DNA of 64,000 nt from NCBI GenBank assembly GCA_027488845.1, contig JAIYBC010000060.1, positions 124,001-188,000 on the forward strand, in the 5' to 3' direction. This DNA is from Verrucomicrobiales bacterium (lineage in GTDB: Bacteria > Verrucomicrobiota > Verrucomicrobiia > Limisphaerales > UBA9464). Under the pieces are notes generated by a model, which did no database searches, was not told where the DNA came from, and saw only the letters and a program-made list of their open reading frames with translations. The position numbers and the translations under genes were made by a program. Below, in pieces: positions 9,309 through 17,731 of the stretch (its first letter is position 1; every line of letters begins with the position of its first letter).

Positions 9309-12300
9309 GGTGCCGGAGCGGGAGTCAGGAGGGACCGGGGACCGGGAGCCGCTTCCTGGGCCGACGAAATGGCGCGCCTCACCAGCATGTTGAGGTACTC
9401 GTCGCCGCTGGAGAGATCCGGGGTGAGGAATCCCAGGCGGCCGAAGGCCGCCGCCATCTCCAAGGCCGCCTGCACCCGGCCGGCCCGGAGTTCCGCGTCC
9501 ACCAGACGGGACATCAACCGGGTCAGGACCCCGGCGTCCTTCTTGAAGTCGATCGGTCCGTAGACCTTCTCGTCCGGGTTCATCGCCTCATCGAAGAGCT
9601 TCCGTGCCCGGGCGTCCTGCCCGCGATCCCAGCAGACCTCGGCCAGGCGGGCCCGGTGCATCCGCTGGTTGTTGGGATCGACTTCCGTGAGCACCCCGAG
9701 GATCTGCTCAAGCCTCTCGGAAGCGGGGACATGGAAGGCCGACCTCCGCACCCGATGCCTCAGCAACAGCATGTCCGCGTAGCTCCGGAGCAACGCCAGA
9801 TCCGTCAACCGTTCGTCCTTCCGGAACAAGGGATCGCCCGCCGTCCGGGCCGCGTCGCCGTCGGGGGCCGGATTCCGGATCGAGTAGGAGCTCAGGAGCC
9901 GCAGCGGCGCGGTATCCTCCGGGGCCAGTGTCTTCCAGCGGTCCAGGATCGAACGCAGGTAGGGCAGCTCGGGGATGCCCATCTTGGAGAACTGCAACGC
10001 CAACGCCCGGCAGTCGTTGGTCGTCAGCGGGTTCCGCTGGAGGTGCTCCCCGAGAAGCGTGCGGGGACGCGGATTCTGCAGCTCGTTGACCCGGTCCGGA
10101 AGCCCGGCGCTGCCCCGGACGAAGAACGCCTTCTGGGCGCGGTACTCGAGGATGGGCAGGAAATCGCTGTGGATCCGCGTCTGGCCGCGGACGAGGTGGA
10201 ATGCGTCCCCGAGGCCCGTGACCTGGAGGGTGAGGATGTTCACCAGGCGGGTCACCTCGATCTGTTCCAGGTCGGCGGCGACCGCGGGTACGGCGAGGCG
10301 TTGGGCCATCGCGTCCAGGTCGACCTTGTAGGGCTCCACCGACCCCACCAACAGCAGGTCGCCCACCGAGGTGTGCCAAAGGCTGAGGTAGGGAAACACC
10401 GACCCGAACGTGGCGACAACGGTCTCGAAGGTCGCGTCGTCGGTCTCGTAGGTCTGCACCCACTGGGCCGCGATGCCTCCGGGCGCAAGGCGTTCCCTGC
10501 AGTCCTCGTAGTACTCGCGGCTGAACACCGCGGCCACACCGGCCATCCAGGGGTTGGAGGGCTCGGTCACGATCACGTCATAGCGGTACGGGGTGGTCTT
10601 GAGGAAGGTCTTGGCGTCCTCGATGACCGTCCGGCACCGGGGATTCCGGAGGGCGTCGTGGTTGAGCTTGTTGAAGTGGTCCCGCGCGGCGTCGCGGACC
10701 TCCGGGGAGATCTCCACGAGGTCGACGTTGGTGATGGTGGGATGCTGCAGCAGGGAGCCGACGGTGACACCGGAACCGGCGCCCACCACCAGGGCGTTGA
10801 CCGCGTTCGGGTGGAGCAGCATCGGGATGTGGCCCGCCAGGAGCTGGGTGCTCATGTCGTCGCCGGAGCTGGCGTCGGACTTCCCGTTCACCCGCAGGCT
10901 GAGTTCCCGCGTGCCGGCGACCGGATCGTCCACGCCGATGACCGCCACCGTCGAACCGGCGCCGTCCTTGAAGTACGGCAGGGCGAACATCTTGGTCCGT
11001 GAACGGTACTCCTCGACGGTCGCCGGCGGGCGCGGATCGCGCCAGAGGCCGAGCAGGAATCCCCGGGTCCAGCGCGGATCGAGGAAGACCGAGGCGACGA
11101 AGGTCAGGAGCACGGTGCCGGCGACACCCGCGCCGAGGAACTTCGCCATCGCACCGCGTCGCGCGCCGAGGACCGCGAGGCCGACGAGGATGTTGAGGCC
11201 GACACCGAACGCGAAGGTGGTGGCCAACCCGAGTGTCGGAAGCAGCCACAACCCGGTGAGCGCGGCGCCGAGGACGGTTCCCAGCGTGTTCACGGCGAAG
11301 ACCCGTCCGACCGAACGCCCGGTCCGGGAGATCTCGGCCGTGGCCACCCGCGACACCAGCGGCAGCGTCATCCCGAGGCAGACCGCCGGACCGAACATGA
11401 CGAGGAAGCACAGCACGCCCTGGAAGACCTCGTAGAGCGGATAGGCTTCCGGGCGCCGGGCGAGGAGGCCGGCCAGCTGGGCGAACCAGAACGGGAGCAG
11501 GTCGTAGAACCACATCGAGACGAACAGCGTCCCTGCCAGGGCCAACTCCGCGACGGCGAAGGCGGTGAGGGTGTTCCAGCGGCGCTTCCATCCGCTGATC
11601 AGCCAGCTGCCCACCGCGATGCCGCTGATGAAGGTGGCCAGCATCAGCGAATAGGCATGCGTGCTGGAGCCGAGGGCGAGGCCGAGAAGACGCGTCCAGG
11701 CGATCTCGTACAGCATCGCGACGAAGCCGGAGACGCCGGCCGAGACGAGGGCCACCTTCAGCTCGAGCGGGGAGAACGTCTCGTCATCCGACGGAGGGGA
11801 CACGGCCCCGGACTGCTGGTGGAGATCGTCGGTCCGGGCGCTCACCACGTAGGTCACGAGCGCGATCGAGAGGCTCATGGCCGCCCCGAGATAGACCACG
11901 GTCTCGAGGCCCAGGGTCGGGATCCACCACCAGTCGGACAGCACGACGCCGACGACGGCGCCGGTGCTGTTGATGGCGTAGAGGGCGGCCACCTTGCCGC
12001 GGAGCTCGCCGAGCGAGCGGGTGACGTACCGGGTGAGGGCCGGAAGCGTCGCCCCCATCAGCACGGTGGGGAAGAGGATGGTGACGCCGGCGAAGAGGAA
12101 CTGGAGGGCAAGCCGCGAGCCGCCTTCGGGATGGACCGACCGGACCACGCCGAGGAAGAGGTCGTGGATCCACTCGTAGTACCTGGGGAAGAGCACCGCA
12201 TAGAAGCCGATGCCCGCCTCCAGGCCGGCGTAGAAGAACAGCGGCCGGCGGAGCCGGTCGACCTTGGCGCCGAGCCATGCGTTGCCGAGGGCCAAGCCAC

Positions 12301-12460
12301 CCATGAACGCGGCGAGCACGGCGACCACGGCGTAGCTCGTGTGGCCGAGGAACAGCGCGAGATAACGGGTCCAGACGACCTGGTAGAGCAGGCCGGCCAC
12401 TCCGGACACGAAGAAGGTCGCGAGGATGAGCAGGTAGGCCCCGCGTGGATTGGGCTTCAT
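9305..12460 (-). CDS. Fused membrane (MFS-like) and spermidine synthase-like protein
   Basis: A 1051-residue protein in three parts. The first ~450 residues hold about 12-14 hydrophobic helices and begin with FVSGVAGLLYQVVWTRYLALFLG, the hallmark of membrane-fused spermidine synthases. The middle (about residues 490-740) is a SAM-binding Rossmann domain with VVGAGSGVTVGSL and DLVEISPEV, and an EPSNPWMAG motif where catalytic spermidine synthases usually have an acidic residue (D) in the equivalent loop. The last ~300 residues look helical and TPR-like. Whether it makes polyamines is uncertain: many fused members lack a demonstrated aminopropyltransferase activity. It lies 13 bases after the Nudix gene and overlaps the binding-protein gene by four bases. 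Confidence 0.88.
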   Translation of the reverse strand: MKPNPRGAYLLILATFFVSGVAGLLYQVVWTRYLALFLGHTSYAVVAVLAAFMGGLALGNAWLGAKVDRLRRPLFFYAGLEAGIGFYAVLFPRYYEWIHDLFLGVVRSVHPEGGSRLALQFLFAGVTILFPTVLMGATLPALTRYVTRSLGELRGKVAALYAINSTGAVVGVVLSDWWWIPTLGLETVVYLGAAMSLSIALVTYVVSARTDDLHQQSGAVSPPSDDETFSPLELKVALVSAGVSGFVAMLYEIAWTRLLGLALGSSTHAYSLMLATFISGIAVGSWLISGWKRRWNTLTAFAVAELALAGTLFVSMWFYDLLPFWFAQLAGLLARRPEAYPLYEVFQGVLCFLVMFGPAVCLGMTLPLVSRVATAEISRTGRSVGRVFAVNTLGTVLGAALTGLWLLPTLGLATTFAFGVGLNILVGLAVLGARRGAMAKFLGAGVAGTVLLTFVASVFLDPRWTRGFLLGLWRDPRPPATVEEYRSRTKMFALPYFKDGAGSTVAVIGVDDPVAGTRELSLRVNGKSDASSGDDMSTQLLAGHIPMLLHPNAVNALVVGAGSGVTVGSLLQHPTITNVDLVEISPEVRDAARDHFNKLNHDALRNPRCRTVIEDAKTFLKTTPYRYDVIVTEPSNPWMAGVAAVFSREYYEDCRERLAPGGIAAQWVQTYETDDATFETVVATFGSVFPYLSLWHTSVGDLLLVGSVEPYKVDLDAMAQRLAVPAVAADLEQIEVTRLVNILTLQVTGLGDAFHLVRGQTRIHSDFLPILEYRAQKAFFVRGSAGLPDRVNELQNPRPRTLLGEHLQRNPLTTNDCRALALQFSKMGIPELPYLRSILDRWKTLAPEDTAPLRLLSSYSIRNPAPDGDAARTAGDPLFRKDERLTDLALLRSYADMLLLRHRVRRSAFHVPASERLEQILGVLTEVDPNNQRMHRARLAEVCWDRGQDARARKLFDEAMNPDEKVYGPIDFKKDAGVLTRLMSRLVDAELRAGRVQAALEMAAAFGRLGFLTPDLSSGDEYLNMLVRRAISSAQEAAPGPRSLLTPAPAP

Positions 12461-12473
12461 GGAAAGCAGGAGG

Positions 12474-13025
12474 TTAAGGATTGGAGACGGCGGCGGAAAG
12501 CCGCGGAATCAGGCCACGGTCGAACCGGCTCCAGATCCGGCGGAAGGCGCTGGAGAAGTCGTCCGGACGGCGGGCGATCCAGTCGTCGACGGCCGGCGCG
12601 GTGAACCAGCCACCGCCGCGGACCTCGGATGCCTGGAGGACGAACGGTCCCTCGTGCCGGGCCAGGTAGACCCTGCAGAACTCCCAGGCGGTCTCCTCGC
12701 CCGCATCGAGCCTGAAGAGCTCGATGGGCGCCTTATCCAATTCCACGCCAAGCTCCTCGGCGACCTCACGGAACACCGTCGGGACGTAGTCGTCGCCGGA
12801 GCTGACGTGTCCCGCCGACGAGGAATCCCAGGCGCCGGGGAAATCATCCTTCGCCAGCGAACGTTGCTGGAGGAACAGCTCGCCACGACGGTTGAAGACG
12901 AGCACATGGACGGCGCGATGGCGCCATCGGCGGCGATGGACCTCGCTTCGAGGGGCGCGAGAAATCACGCGGTCCTCCTCGTCCACGACGTCGAACCATT
13001 CCTCGGGATCCGCCTGCGTCCTCAT
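12474..13025 (-). CDS. Nudix hydrolase, YfcD/IPP-isomerase-like subgroup
   Basis: A 183-residue Nudix protein. The layout WFDVVDEEDRVI then HRAVHVLVFNRRGELFLQQR resembles the YfcD and isopentenyl-diphosphate isomerase-like branch. The Nudix box reads G-x5-D-x7-REVAEELGV: the first Glu of the canonical box is Asp, while the REUxEExGU half that binds the metal is intact. Substrate cannot be assigned. The ATG overlaps the TGA of the CPBP protease gene, so the two are coupled. Confidence 0.88.
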   Translation of the reverse strand: MRTQADPEEWFDVVDEEDRVISRAPRSEVHRRRWRHRAVHVLVFNRRGELFLQQRSLAKDDFPGAWDSSSAGHVSSGDDYVPTVFREVAEELGVELDKAPIELFRLDAGEETAWEFCRVYLARHEGPFVLQASEVRGGGWFTAPAVDDWIARRPDDFSSAFRRIWSRFDRGLIPRLSAAVSNP

Positions 13026-13807
13026 TCGGATTGCCTCAGGTCCCACTCCAGCCCGATGCAGCTGAGGAGGTTGTTGAACACGTGGAGCACGATCAGGGGC
13101 CAGACGGATCCCGTCGAGTGGCGGACCGCACCGAGGACGAGCCCGGAGAGGAAGATCACCGACATCTCCCGCCATGAGTATTGGAGATGGATCGCGGCCC
13201 AGAGGAGGCTGGTGATCACGGTGGCCGTCACGGCACCGCCCCGAGCCATGGAAAGACCCCCGAAGACGAATCCGCGGAAGACCCACTCTTCCGTGAGGGG
13301 TGCCACAAGGACCACCGCGATCCAGAGCGCGACCTTGGAATCGGAATCGCGGAAGAGATCCAGCATCGTCGAGTTGCCCTCGGTGATCAGCAGCGACGAG
13401 ACGGCGCCGATCACGCCGACGCCGCAGGCGCCGAGCAGGAGCGGCTTCCAACCGAACCGCCGGCAGCCCAGGTAGCCCCAGGTGTCACCGGTCCGTGCCA
13501 GCCACGCGAGCCAGAAGGCCGCCGGGAGGACGAGGGCGAGGGCGACGACCTGGGACGGGAACAGCACGCCCGCACCGAAGTTGAAGTCCGGGCTGGCGCC
13601 TCCCCCTTGAAGGCCCGCCGAAACGGCCTTGGTGAAGATCACGGCCAACGCGCCTCCGACCTGGGCGCAGGCATGGAGCCCGGTCAGGGCGAGCAGCCAA
13701 CCCAGGGACGCCCAGAATCCCCATGGAGGGACCTGGGAAGCCGTGGCACTGGAAATGGCGACGCCGGGTGTTGATGTCACGACCGGACACAACCCTGCCG
13801 CCTCCAT
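13022..13807 (-). CDS. CPBP (CAAX/bacteriocin-processing-like) intramembrane metalloprotease
   Basis: A 261-residue integral membrane protein of the CPBP/Abi family. It has the EExxxR motif (PLTEEWVFRG), a second motif with His (LLWAAIHLQYSW) and a third with HVFNNLL, the residues thought to coordinate zinc. About seven hydrophobic helices are visible. Target proteins are unknown. The start is uncertain: I prefer the ATG at 13807, which leaves an 80-base divergent gap to the next gene; the frame is open to an ATG at 13900, which would overlap that gene. It seems to head a minus-strand unit of eight genes ending at livF. Confidence 0.82.
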   Translation of the reverse strand: MEAAGLCPVVTSTPGVAISSATASQVPPWGFWASLGWLLALTGLHACAQVGGALAVIFTKAVSAGLQGGGASPDFNFGAGVLFPSQVVALALVLPAAFWLAWLARTGDTWGYLGCRRFGWKPLLLGACGVGVIGAVSSLLITEGNSTMLDLFRDSDSKVALWIAVVLVAPLTEEWVFRGFVFGGLSMARGGAVTATVITSLLWAAIHLQYSWREMSVIFLSGLVLGAVRHSTGSVWPLIVLHVFNNLLSCIGLEWDLRQSE

Positions 13808-13886
13808 GCTGCCCGTCAACCGGACAGCCGCCCGGGTTTCGCCGCGGAACTTGACGCGGGCTCCCCACCCCGGACATTCGGACCGC

Positions 13887-14297
13887 ATGGCGGCACCCAA
13901 GCCCAGGAAACTCGGAAGGAAGGAAACCCGCGACCTCGATGTCGAGATCGGGTTCCTGGAGGGACTCGTCGCGCGCGATCCGGGCTACATCGAGGCGCTG
14001 CAGCTGCTTGGGGACGACTACACGCGGCGTGGCCGGGTGGAGGATGGGCTGCGGGTGGACCAGCGGTTGAAGGGACTCCGGCCCGGGGATCCCGACGTGC
14101 ACTTCAACCTCGCCTGCAGCCTCGCGCTGGCGCGGGACTTCGAGGCGGCCGCCGACGCGCTCTGCATGGCCATCGACCTGGGGTACCGGGATTTCCGCTG
14201 GCTTCGCCGCGATCCCGATCTCGCGTCGTTCCGGCGCCACAAGGCCTATCAGCGGGTGAGGCTGCGGATGAATTCGCTCGAGAAGCTCGCGAGCTGA
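13887..14297 (+). CDS. Small TPR-like protein
   Basis: A 136-residue cytoplasmic protein. Residues about 18-110 form helical pairs with TPR character (YIEALQLLGDDYTRRGRVEDG, DPDVHFNLACSLALARDFEAA), and a trailing DFRWLRRDPDLASFRRHKAY segment is common at the end of short TPR proteins in this phylum. It probably mediates protein contacts; no partner can be named. The frame is open upstream to 13629 but the ATG at 13887 is placed where the helical repeats begin and clears the divergent CPBP gene. Confidence 0.7.
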   Translation: MAAPKPRKLGRKETRDLDVEIGFLEGLVARDPGYIEALQLLGDDYTRRGRVEDGLRVDQRLKGLRPGDPDVHFNLACSLALARDFEAAADALCMAIDLGYRDFRWLRRDPDLASFRRHKAYQRVRLRMNSLEKLAS

Positions 14298-14325
14298 GAC
14301 GGCGGGCTCAAGGCGGGCCGGACGG

Positions 14326-14343
14326 CATCCGATGTTTCGGATG
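14326..14343 (+). promoter_or_regulatory. Hairpin covering the start of the first PEP-CTERM protease
   Basis: CATCCGA and TCGGATG form a perfect 7-bp stem with a TGTT loop. Its 3' arm ends on the first base of the GTG start codon at 14343, so it could terminate the upstream gene or mask the translation start. Confidence 0.5.
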
Positions 14344-15290
14344 TGGCCTGCCCCAATCCACTTCGTCTCCTGCTGGGCGCCGTCTCGGTCGCGGCCCTCT
14401 CGTCGTCTCCCGCCACGGCGGTGGTCACCTTCGGCTCCGGCGACCCGGCACACAACACCACCGCGCCGACAGGCCTTCTCGCCGGCAGCGGATGGCAGTA
14501 CCTCGGGAACTGGAACGGCTTCGTCGGCACCCAGATCTCCGCCAACCAGTTCATCACCGCCGCCCACGTCGGGGGATCCGTCGGCGGCAGCTTCATCGGG
14601 TCCGACGGCATCGCCTACACCACCACCGCCGTGGCCACCCGCAACGACCTCGCGGTCTGGACCGTCTCCGGCCAGCTCCCGACCGCGGCGCCCCTCTACC
14701 GTGGGACGTCCGAGACCTCCCTCGACATGGTTCTCTTCGGACGGGGCGTGGGACGGGGCGCCGAGGTCTCGGCCCCTTCCTCCACGGATGCCAACCGCCT
14801 GCGTGGATGGGAATGGGGTTCGAATGCGGCGCTGCGATGGGGCACGAACCGGTTCGACTTCGCCCAAAGCTCCTACGCCGGGGTCGGCCCCGCCCTGATC
14901 GGCGACTTCGACCGCAACGGAGGGGCCGAGGAGAGCACGGTCTCGGGCGGTGACAGCGGCGGCGCGGCCTTTGTGCGGAACGGGTCCGAATGGCAGCTCG
15001 CCGGAATCATCTTCGGCGTGCAGTCGACCGTCCGCACCACCCCAAGCGGTCCCAACCTGAGCGCGGCCATCTTCGACCTCGGGGGACTCTACAACTCGAG
15101 CGGCAACCTGATCACCACCGACCAGTCCTTCGACATCCCGGCGTCGTTCGTGGTGAGCCGGGTCTCCGCCAATCAGGCGTGGATCGCCTCGCAGTCGGCC
15201 ACCCAGGTTCCCGAAACCTCGACTTGGGCCGCGGTCCTCATGGCCGGCGTGGCCGGTGCCGGGTCCTGGTTTCGCCGGAGGACTTCCTGA
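14343..15290 (+). CDS. PEP-CTERM trypsin-like serine protease, copy 1
   Basis: A 315-residue exported protein. A signal peptide covers about residues 1-26 (cleavage after ATA). A chymotrypsin-fold catalytic triad is readable: His at about 75 (ITAAHV), Asp at about 101 (RNDLAVW) and Ser at about 204 (GGDSGGAAF). The C-terminus carries a PEP-CTERM-type sorting signal: VPET, a hydrophobic helix, then RRR, so the protein is probably processed by an exosortase and displayed on the surface or in the exopolymer. The start codon is GTG. The next gene is a close paralogue of the same length. Substrate is unknown. Confidence 0.87.
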   Translation: MACPNPLRLLLGAVSVAALSSSPATAVVTFGSGDPAHNTTAPTGLLAGSGWQYLGNWNGFVGTQISANQFITAAHVGGSVGGSFIGSDGIAYTTTAVATRNDLAVWTVSGQLPTAAPLYRGTSETSLDMVLFGRGVGRGAEVSAPSSTDANRLRGWEWGSNAALRWGTNRFDFAQSSYAGVGPALIGDFDRNGGAEESTVSGGDSGGAAFVRNGSEWQLAGIIFGVQSTVRTTPSGPNLSAAIFDLGGLYNSSGNLITTDQSFDIPASFVVSRVSANQAWIASQSATQVPETSTWAAVLMAGVAGAGSWFRRRTS

Positions 15291-15357
15291 TCGCTCCCGG
15301 GGCCGAAGTTCCACTCGCGCCTCCGAACAAGCCGCGCTATCCCCTCGGACACGGTCC

Positions 15358-16305
15358 ATGAAGCCTTCCTTCCTCCAAGCCGTCCTCGCCCTCCTGATCC
15401 TGGCGTCCGCCAACACGGCGCGGGCAATCGTCTTCGCCAGCACCGGGGACCCCTCCTTCAACACCACCGCTCCGACCGGTTTCCTCGAAGGCAGCGGATG
15501 GCAGTACATCGGCAACTGGAACGGCTTCGTCGGGACGCAGATCTCCCCCAACCAGTTCATCACCTCCAGCCATGTCGGAGGGTCCGTGGGCGGCTCGTTC
15601 ACCGCGTCCAACGGACAGACCTTCACGACGCTCGCGGTCGCCCGGACCAACGATCTCGCCATCTGGACGGTCTCCGGGACGCTGCCCACCCACGCGTCGA
15701 TCTACAGCGGGTCCTCCGAGGGCCTGCTCGACATGGTCGTCTTCGGACGGGGCATCGGCCGCGGAGCCGAGGTCCGGTCGCCGACGGCGACCGATGCGGA
15801 CAACCTGCGGGGATGGGAATGGGGCGGCCCTGGCGCCCTCCGCTGGGGAACCAACCGCTTCGAGTTCGCGGACTCGGGATTCGTCAGCGGATCGACTCCA
15901 ATCGGCAGCATCCTGGCGGCCGGGTTCTCCCGCAACGGCGGCGCCAACGAGGCGACCGTCGCCAGCGGCGACAGCGGAGGCGCGACCTTCGTCCGGGTCG
16001 GCGGCGTCTGGCAGCTCGCGGGCATCGTCTACGGCGTCCAGTCCGCGTTCCGGACCACGCCCTCGGGCCCGACGGTCAACGCGGCCATCTTCGACATGGG
16101 TGCCCTCTACGGCTCGAACGGATCGCTGGTCGCCGCCGACGCCACCGGGAACATCGAGGCCCTCTTCATCGCCAGCCGGCTTGGCGCGGACGACAACCAG
16201 GCTTGGATTCTCTCGCAGGTACCGGAACCGCTCCACCACGGCCTGGCCTCGGCGGCCGCCCTGCTCGGCTGCGCGGCCTGGATCCGCCGCCGCGCCCGTC
16301 GTTGA
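15358..16305 (+). CDS. PEP-CTERM trypsin-like serine protease, copy 2
   Basis: A 315-residue paralogue of the preceding gene. It has a signal peptide (about residues 1-23, ending ARA), triad residues His at about 72 (ITSSHV), Asp at about 99 (TNDLAIW) and Ser at about 206 (ASGDSGGATF), and a canonical C-terminal VPEP, hydrophobic helix and Arg cluster. Whole segments are shared with copy 1, for example GSGWQY-GNWNGFVGTQIS and RTTPSGP, while the signal peptide and the sorting tail differ. The ATG at 15358 is preceded by 67 bases without a terminator, so both copies may be co-transcribed; a strong terminator follows. Confidence 0.88.
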   Translation: MKPSFLQAVLALLILASANTARAIVFASTGDPSFNTTAPTGFLEGSGWQYIGNWNGFVGTQISPNQFITSSHVGGSVGGSFTASNGQTFTTLAVARTNDLAIWTVSGTLPTHASIYSGSSEGLLDMVVFGRGIGRGAEVRSPTATDADNLRGWEWGGPGALRWGTNRFEFADSGFVSGSTPIGSILAAGFSRNGGANEATVASGDSGGATFVRVGGVWQLAGIVYGVQSAFRTTPSGPTVNAAIFDMGALYGSNGSLVAADATGNIEALFIASRLGADDNQAWILSQVPEPLHHGLASAAALLGCAAWIRRRARR

Positions 16306-16338
16306 CCCGCATCCCGACCCGGTGGTCGGACCGCTCAC

Positions 16339-16366
16339 CGACCCGCATCCCACCGGATGCGGGTCG
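16339..16366 (+). terminator. Terminator after the protease pair
   Basis: A perfect 12-bp stem (CGACCCGCATCC/GGATGCGGGTCG) with a CACC loop is followed by ATTGTTT. The element GACCCGCATCCC also occurs at 16304-16315, just at the stop codon of copy 2. Confidence 0.85.
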
Positions 16367-16412
16367 ATTGTTTCCCGCTTTCCCGGTTTGGGCCTATGGT
16401 GTCGTTGCTCGA

Positions 16413-17630
16413 ATGAAGAAGAGGAACGCGAAGAAGGGTGATTTCGACGACATTCCGTCCGTCCTGAAGGACATCCGATCCGGCAGGATGGTGGTGGTGG
16501 TCGACGACGAGGACCGCGAAAACGAGGGCGACCTGGTCCTCGCGGCGGAAAAGGTCACGCCCGAAGCCGTCAACTTCATGGCGAAGCACGCCCGCGGACT
16601 GATCTGCGTACCGACCACCGGCGACCGGCTCAAGCAGCTCGGCGTCGAACAGATGGTCGTGCAGAACCGCGACACCTTCAAAACGGACTTCCAGGTGAGC
16701 GTGGACGCGGCCCGCGGGGTCACCACGGGCATCAGCGCCGCGGACCGTGCGCGGACCATCCGGATCATGGTGGATCCCACCGCCACCCCGGCCGACCTGG
16801 TCCAGCCGGGACACATCTTCCCGTTGCGTTCCAAGCCTGGAGGTGTGCTCCGGCGGGCCGGACACACCGAGGCGGCGGTCGACCTCGCCTCGCTCGCCGG
16901 ACTCCGGCCCGCCGGCGTGATCTGCGAGATCATGAACGACGACGGCACCATGGCCCGTCTTCCGGAACTCCTCCGCTTCGCGAAACGTCATCGCCTGAGG
17001 ATCTGCACCATCGAGGACCTCATCGAGTTCCGGCGCACCTCGGAACGGCTCGTCGAGAAGGTGGAGGCGATCCGCATGCCGACCGACTACGGCGAGTTCA
17101 CCCTCCACCTCTACGAATCCAAGGTCGACGGAACCCAGCACCTGGCCCTGGTCAAGGGTGAGGTCGCGGGGAAGAAGGGGGTCCTCGTCCGCGTCCACAG
17201 CGAGTGCCTCACGGGCGACGTCTTCGGGTCGCGACGATGCGACTGCGGTCCGCAACTCCACGCCGCGATGCAGCGGATCGAGGAGGAAGGACGCGGGGTC
17301 ATCCTCTATATGCGGCAGGAAGGACGCGGCATCGGCCTGGGCCCGAAGATCAAGGCCTACAAGCTCCAGGAGCAGGGTCTCGACACGGTGGACGCGAACC
17401 TGAAGCTGGGATTCCCGATGGACCTCCGGGACTACGGTTTCGGAGCCCAGATGCTGTGCGACCTGGGGCTCAGGACGATCCGGCTCCTGACCAACAACCC
17501 GAAGAAGGTCGTCGGCCTGCAGGGACACGGGCTCGAGATCGTCGAGCAGCTCCCGATCCGCGTGAAGCCGAACCCCGAGAACGAGCGCTACCTCAAGACC
17601 AAGCGCGAGCGGATGGGCCACACGCTTTGA
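16413..17630 (+). CDS. ribBA: Bifunctional DHBP synthase / GTP cyclohydrolase II
   Basis: A 405-residue riboflavin-synthesis enzyme. The N-terminal half makes 3,4-dihydroxy-2-butanone 4-phosphate from ribulose 5-phosphate and shows DDEDRENEGD (about residues 31-40) and GHTEAAVD (about 150). The C-terminal half opens GTP and shows the zinc-binding RVHSECLTGDVFGSRRCDCG element (Cys at about 265, 276 and 278) and QEGRGIGL. Both active sites look complete. The ATG at 16413 begins a short Lys-rich lead. I see no FMN riboswitch in the 107 bases upstream, and no other rib gene in the window. Confidence 0.96.
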   Translation: MKKRNAKKGDFDDIPSVLKDIRSGRMVVVVDDEDRENEGDLVLAAEKVTPEAVNFMAKHARGLICVPTTGDRLKQLGVEQMVVQNRDTFKTDFQVSVDAARGVTTGISAADRARTIRIMVDPTATPADLVQPGHIFPLRSKPGGVLRRAGHTEAAVDLASLAGLRPAGVICEIMNDDGTMARLPELLRFAKRHRLRICTIEDLIEFRRTSERLVEKVEAIRMPTDYGEFTLHLYESKVDGTQHLALVKGEVAGKKGVLVRVHSECLTGDVFGSRRCDCGPQLHAAMQRIEEEGRGVILYMRQEGRGIGLGPKIKAYKLQEQGLDTVDANLKLGFPMDLRDYGFGAQMLCDLGLRTIRLLTNNPKKVVGLQGHGLEIVEQLPIRVKPNPENERYLKTKRERMGHTL

Positions 17631-17643
17631 AGCGACGCTGAAT

Positions 17644-17716
17644 CGACACGGACTGCACGGATTCATCCGGTACGGAAGCCACGTTGGTTCGAGGCGAATC
17701 CGTGCGGTCCGTGTCG
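17644..17716. repeat. Long imperfect inverted repeat (REP-like)
   Basis: Two 21-base arms at 17644-17664 and 17696-17716 are complementary with a single mismatch, around a 31-base loop. The core arm sequence is CACGGACTGCACGGATTC on the left and its partner on the right. It ends 15 bases before the ATG of the next gene, has no T-run, and resembles intergenic palindromic repeats of the AATCCGTG type seen in PVC genomes (from memory). Confidence 0.75.
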
Positions 17717-17731
17717 GAGATCCCCGTTTCC

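Larger units (their letters stand above)
14343..16305 (+). repeat. Tandem gene duplication (two 948-bp protease genes)
   Basis: Two adjacent genes on the same strand have exactly equal lengths and strong protein similarity through the protease domain, separated by 67 bases. The DNA has diverged enough that this is an old duplication rather than an assembly artefact. Confidence 0.85.

Noticed and set aside
16306-16412. FMN riboswitch before ribBA
   Set aside because: The space is only 107 bases and is filled by the terminator of the protease gene; no FMN-element core is visible.
17684-17731. Upstream extension of the decarboxylase-like gene
   Set aside because: The extra 16 codons come from the inverted-repeat arm and have no homology.
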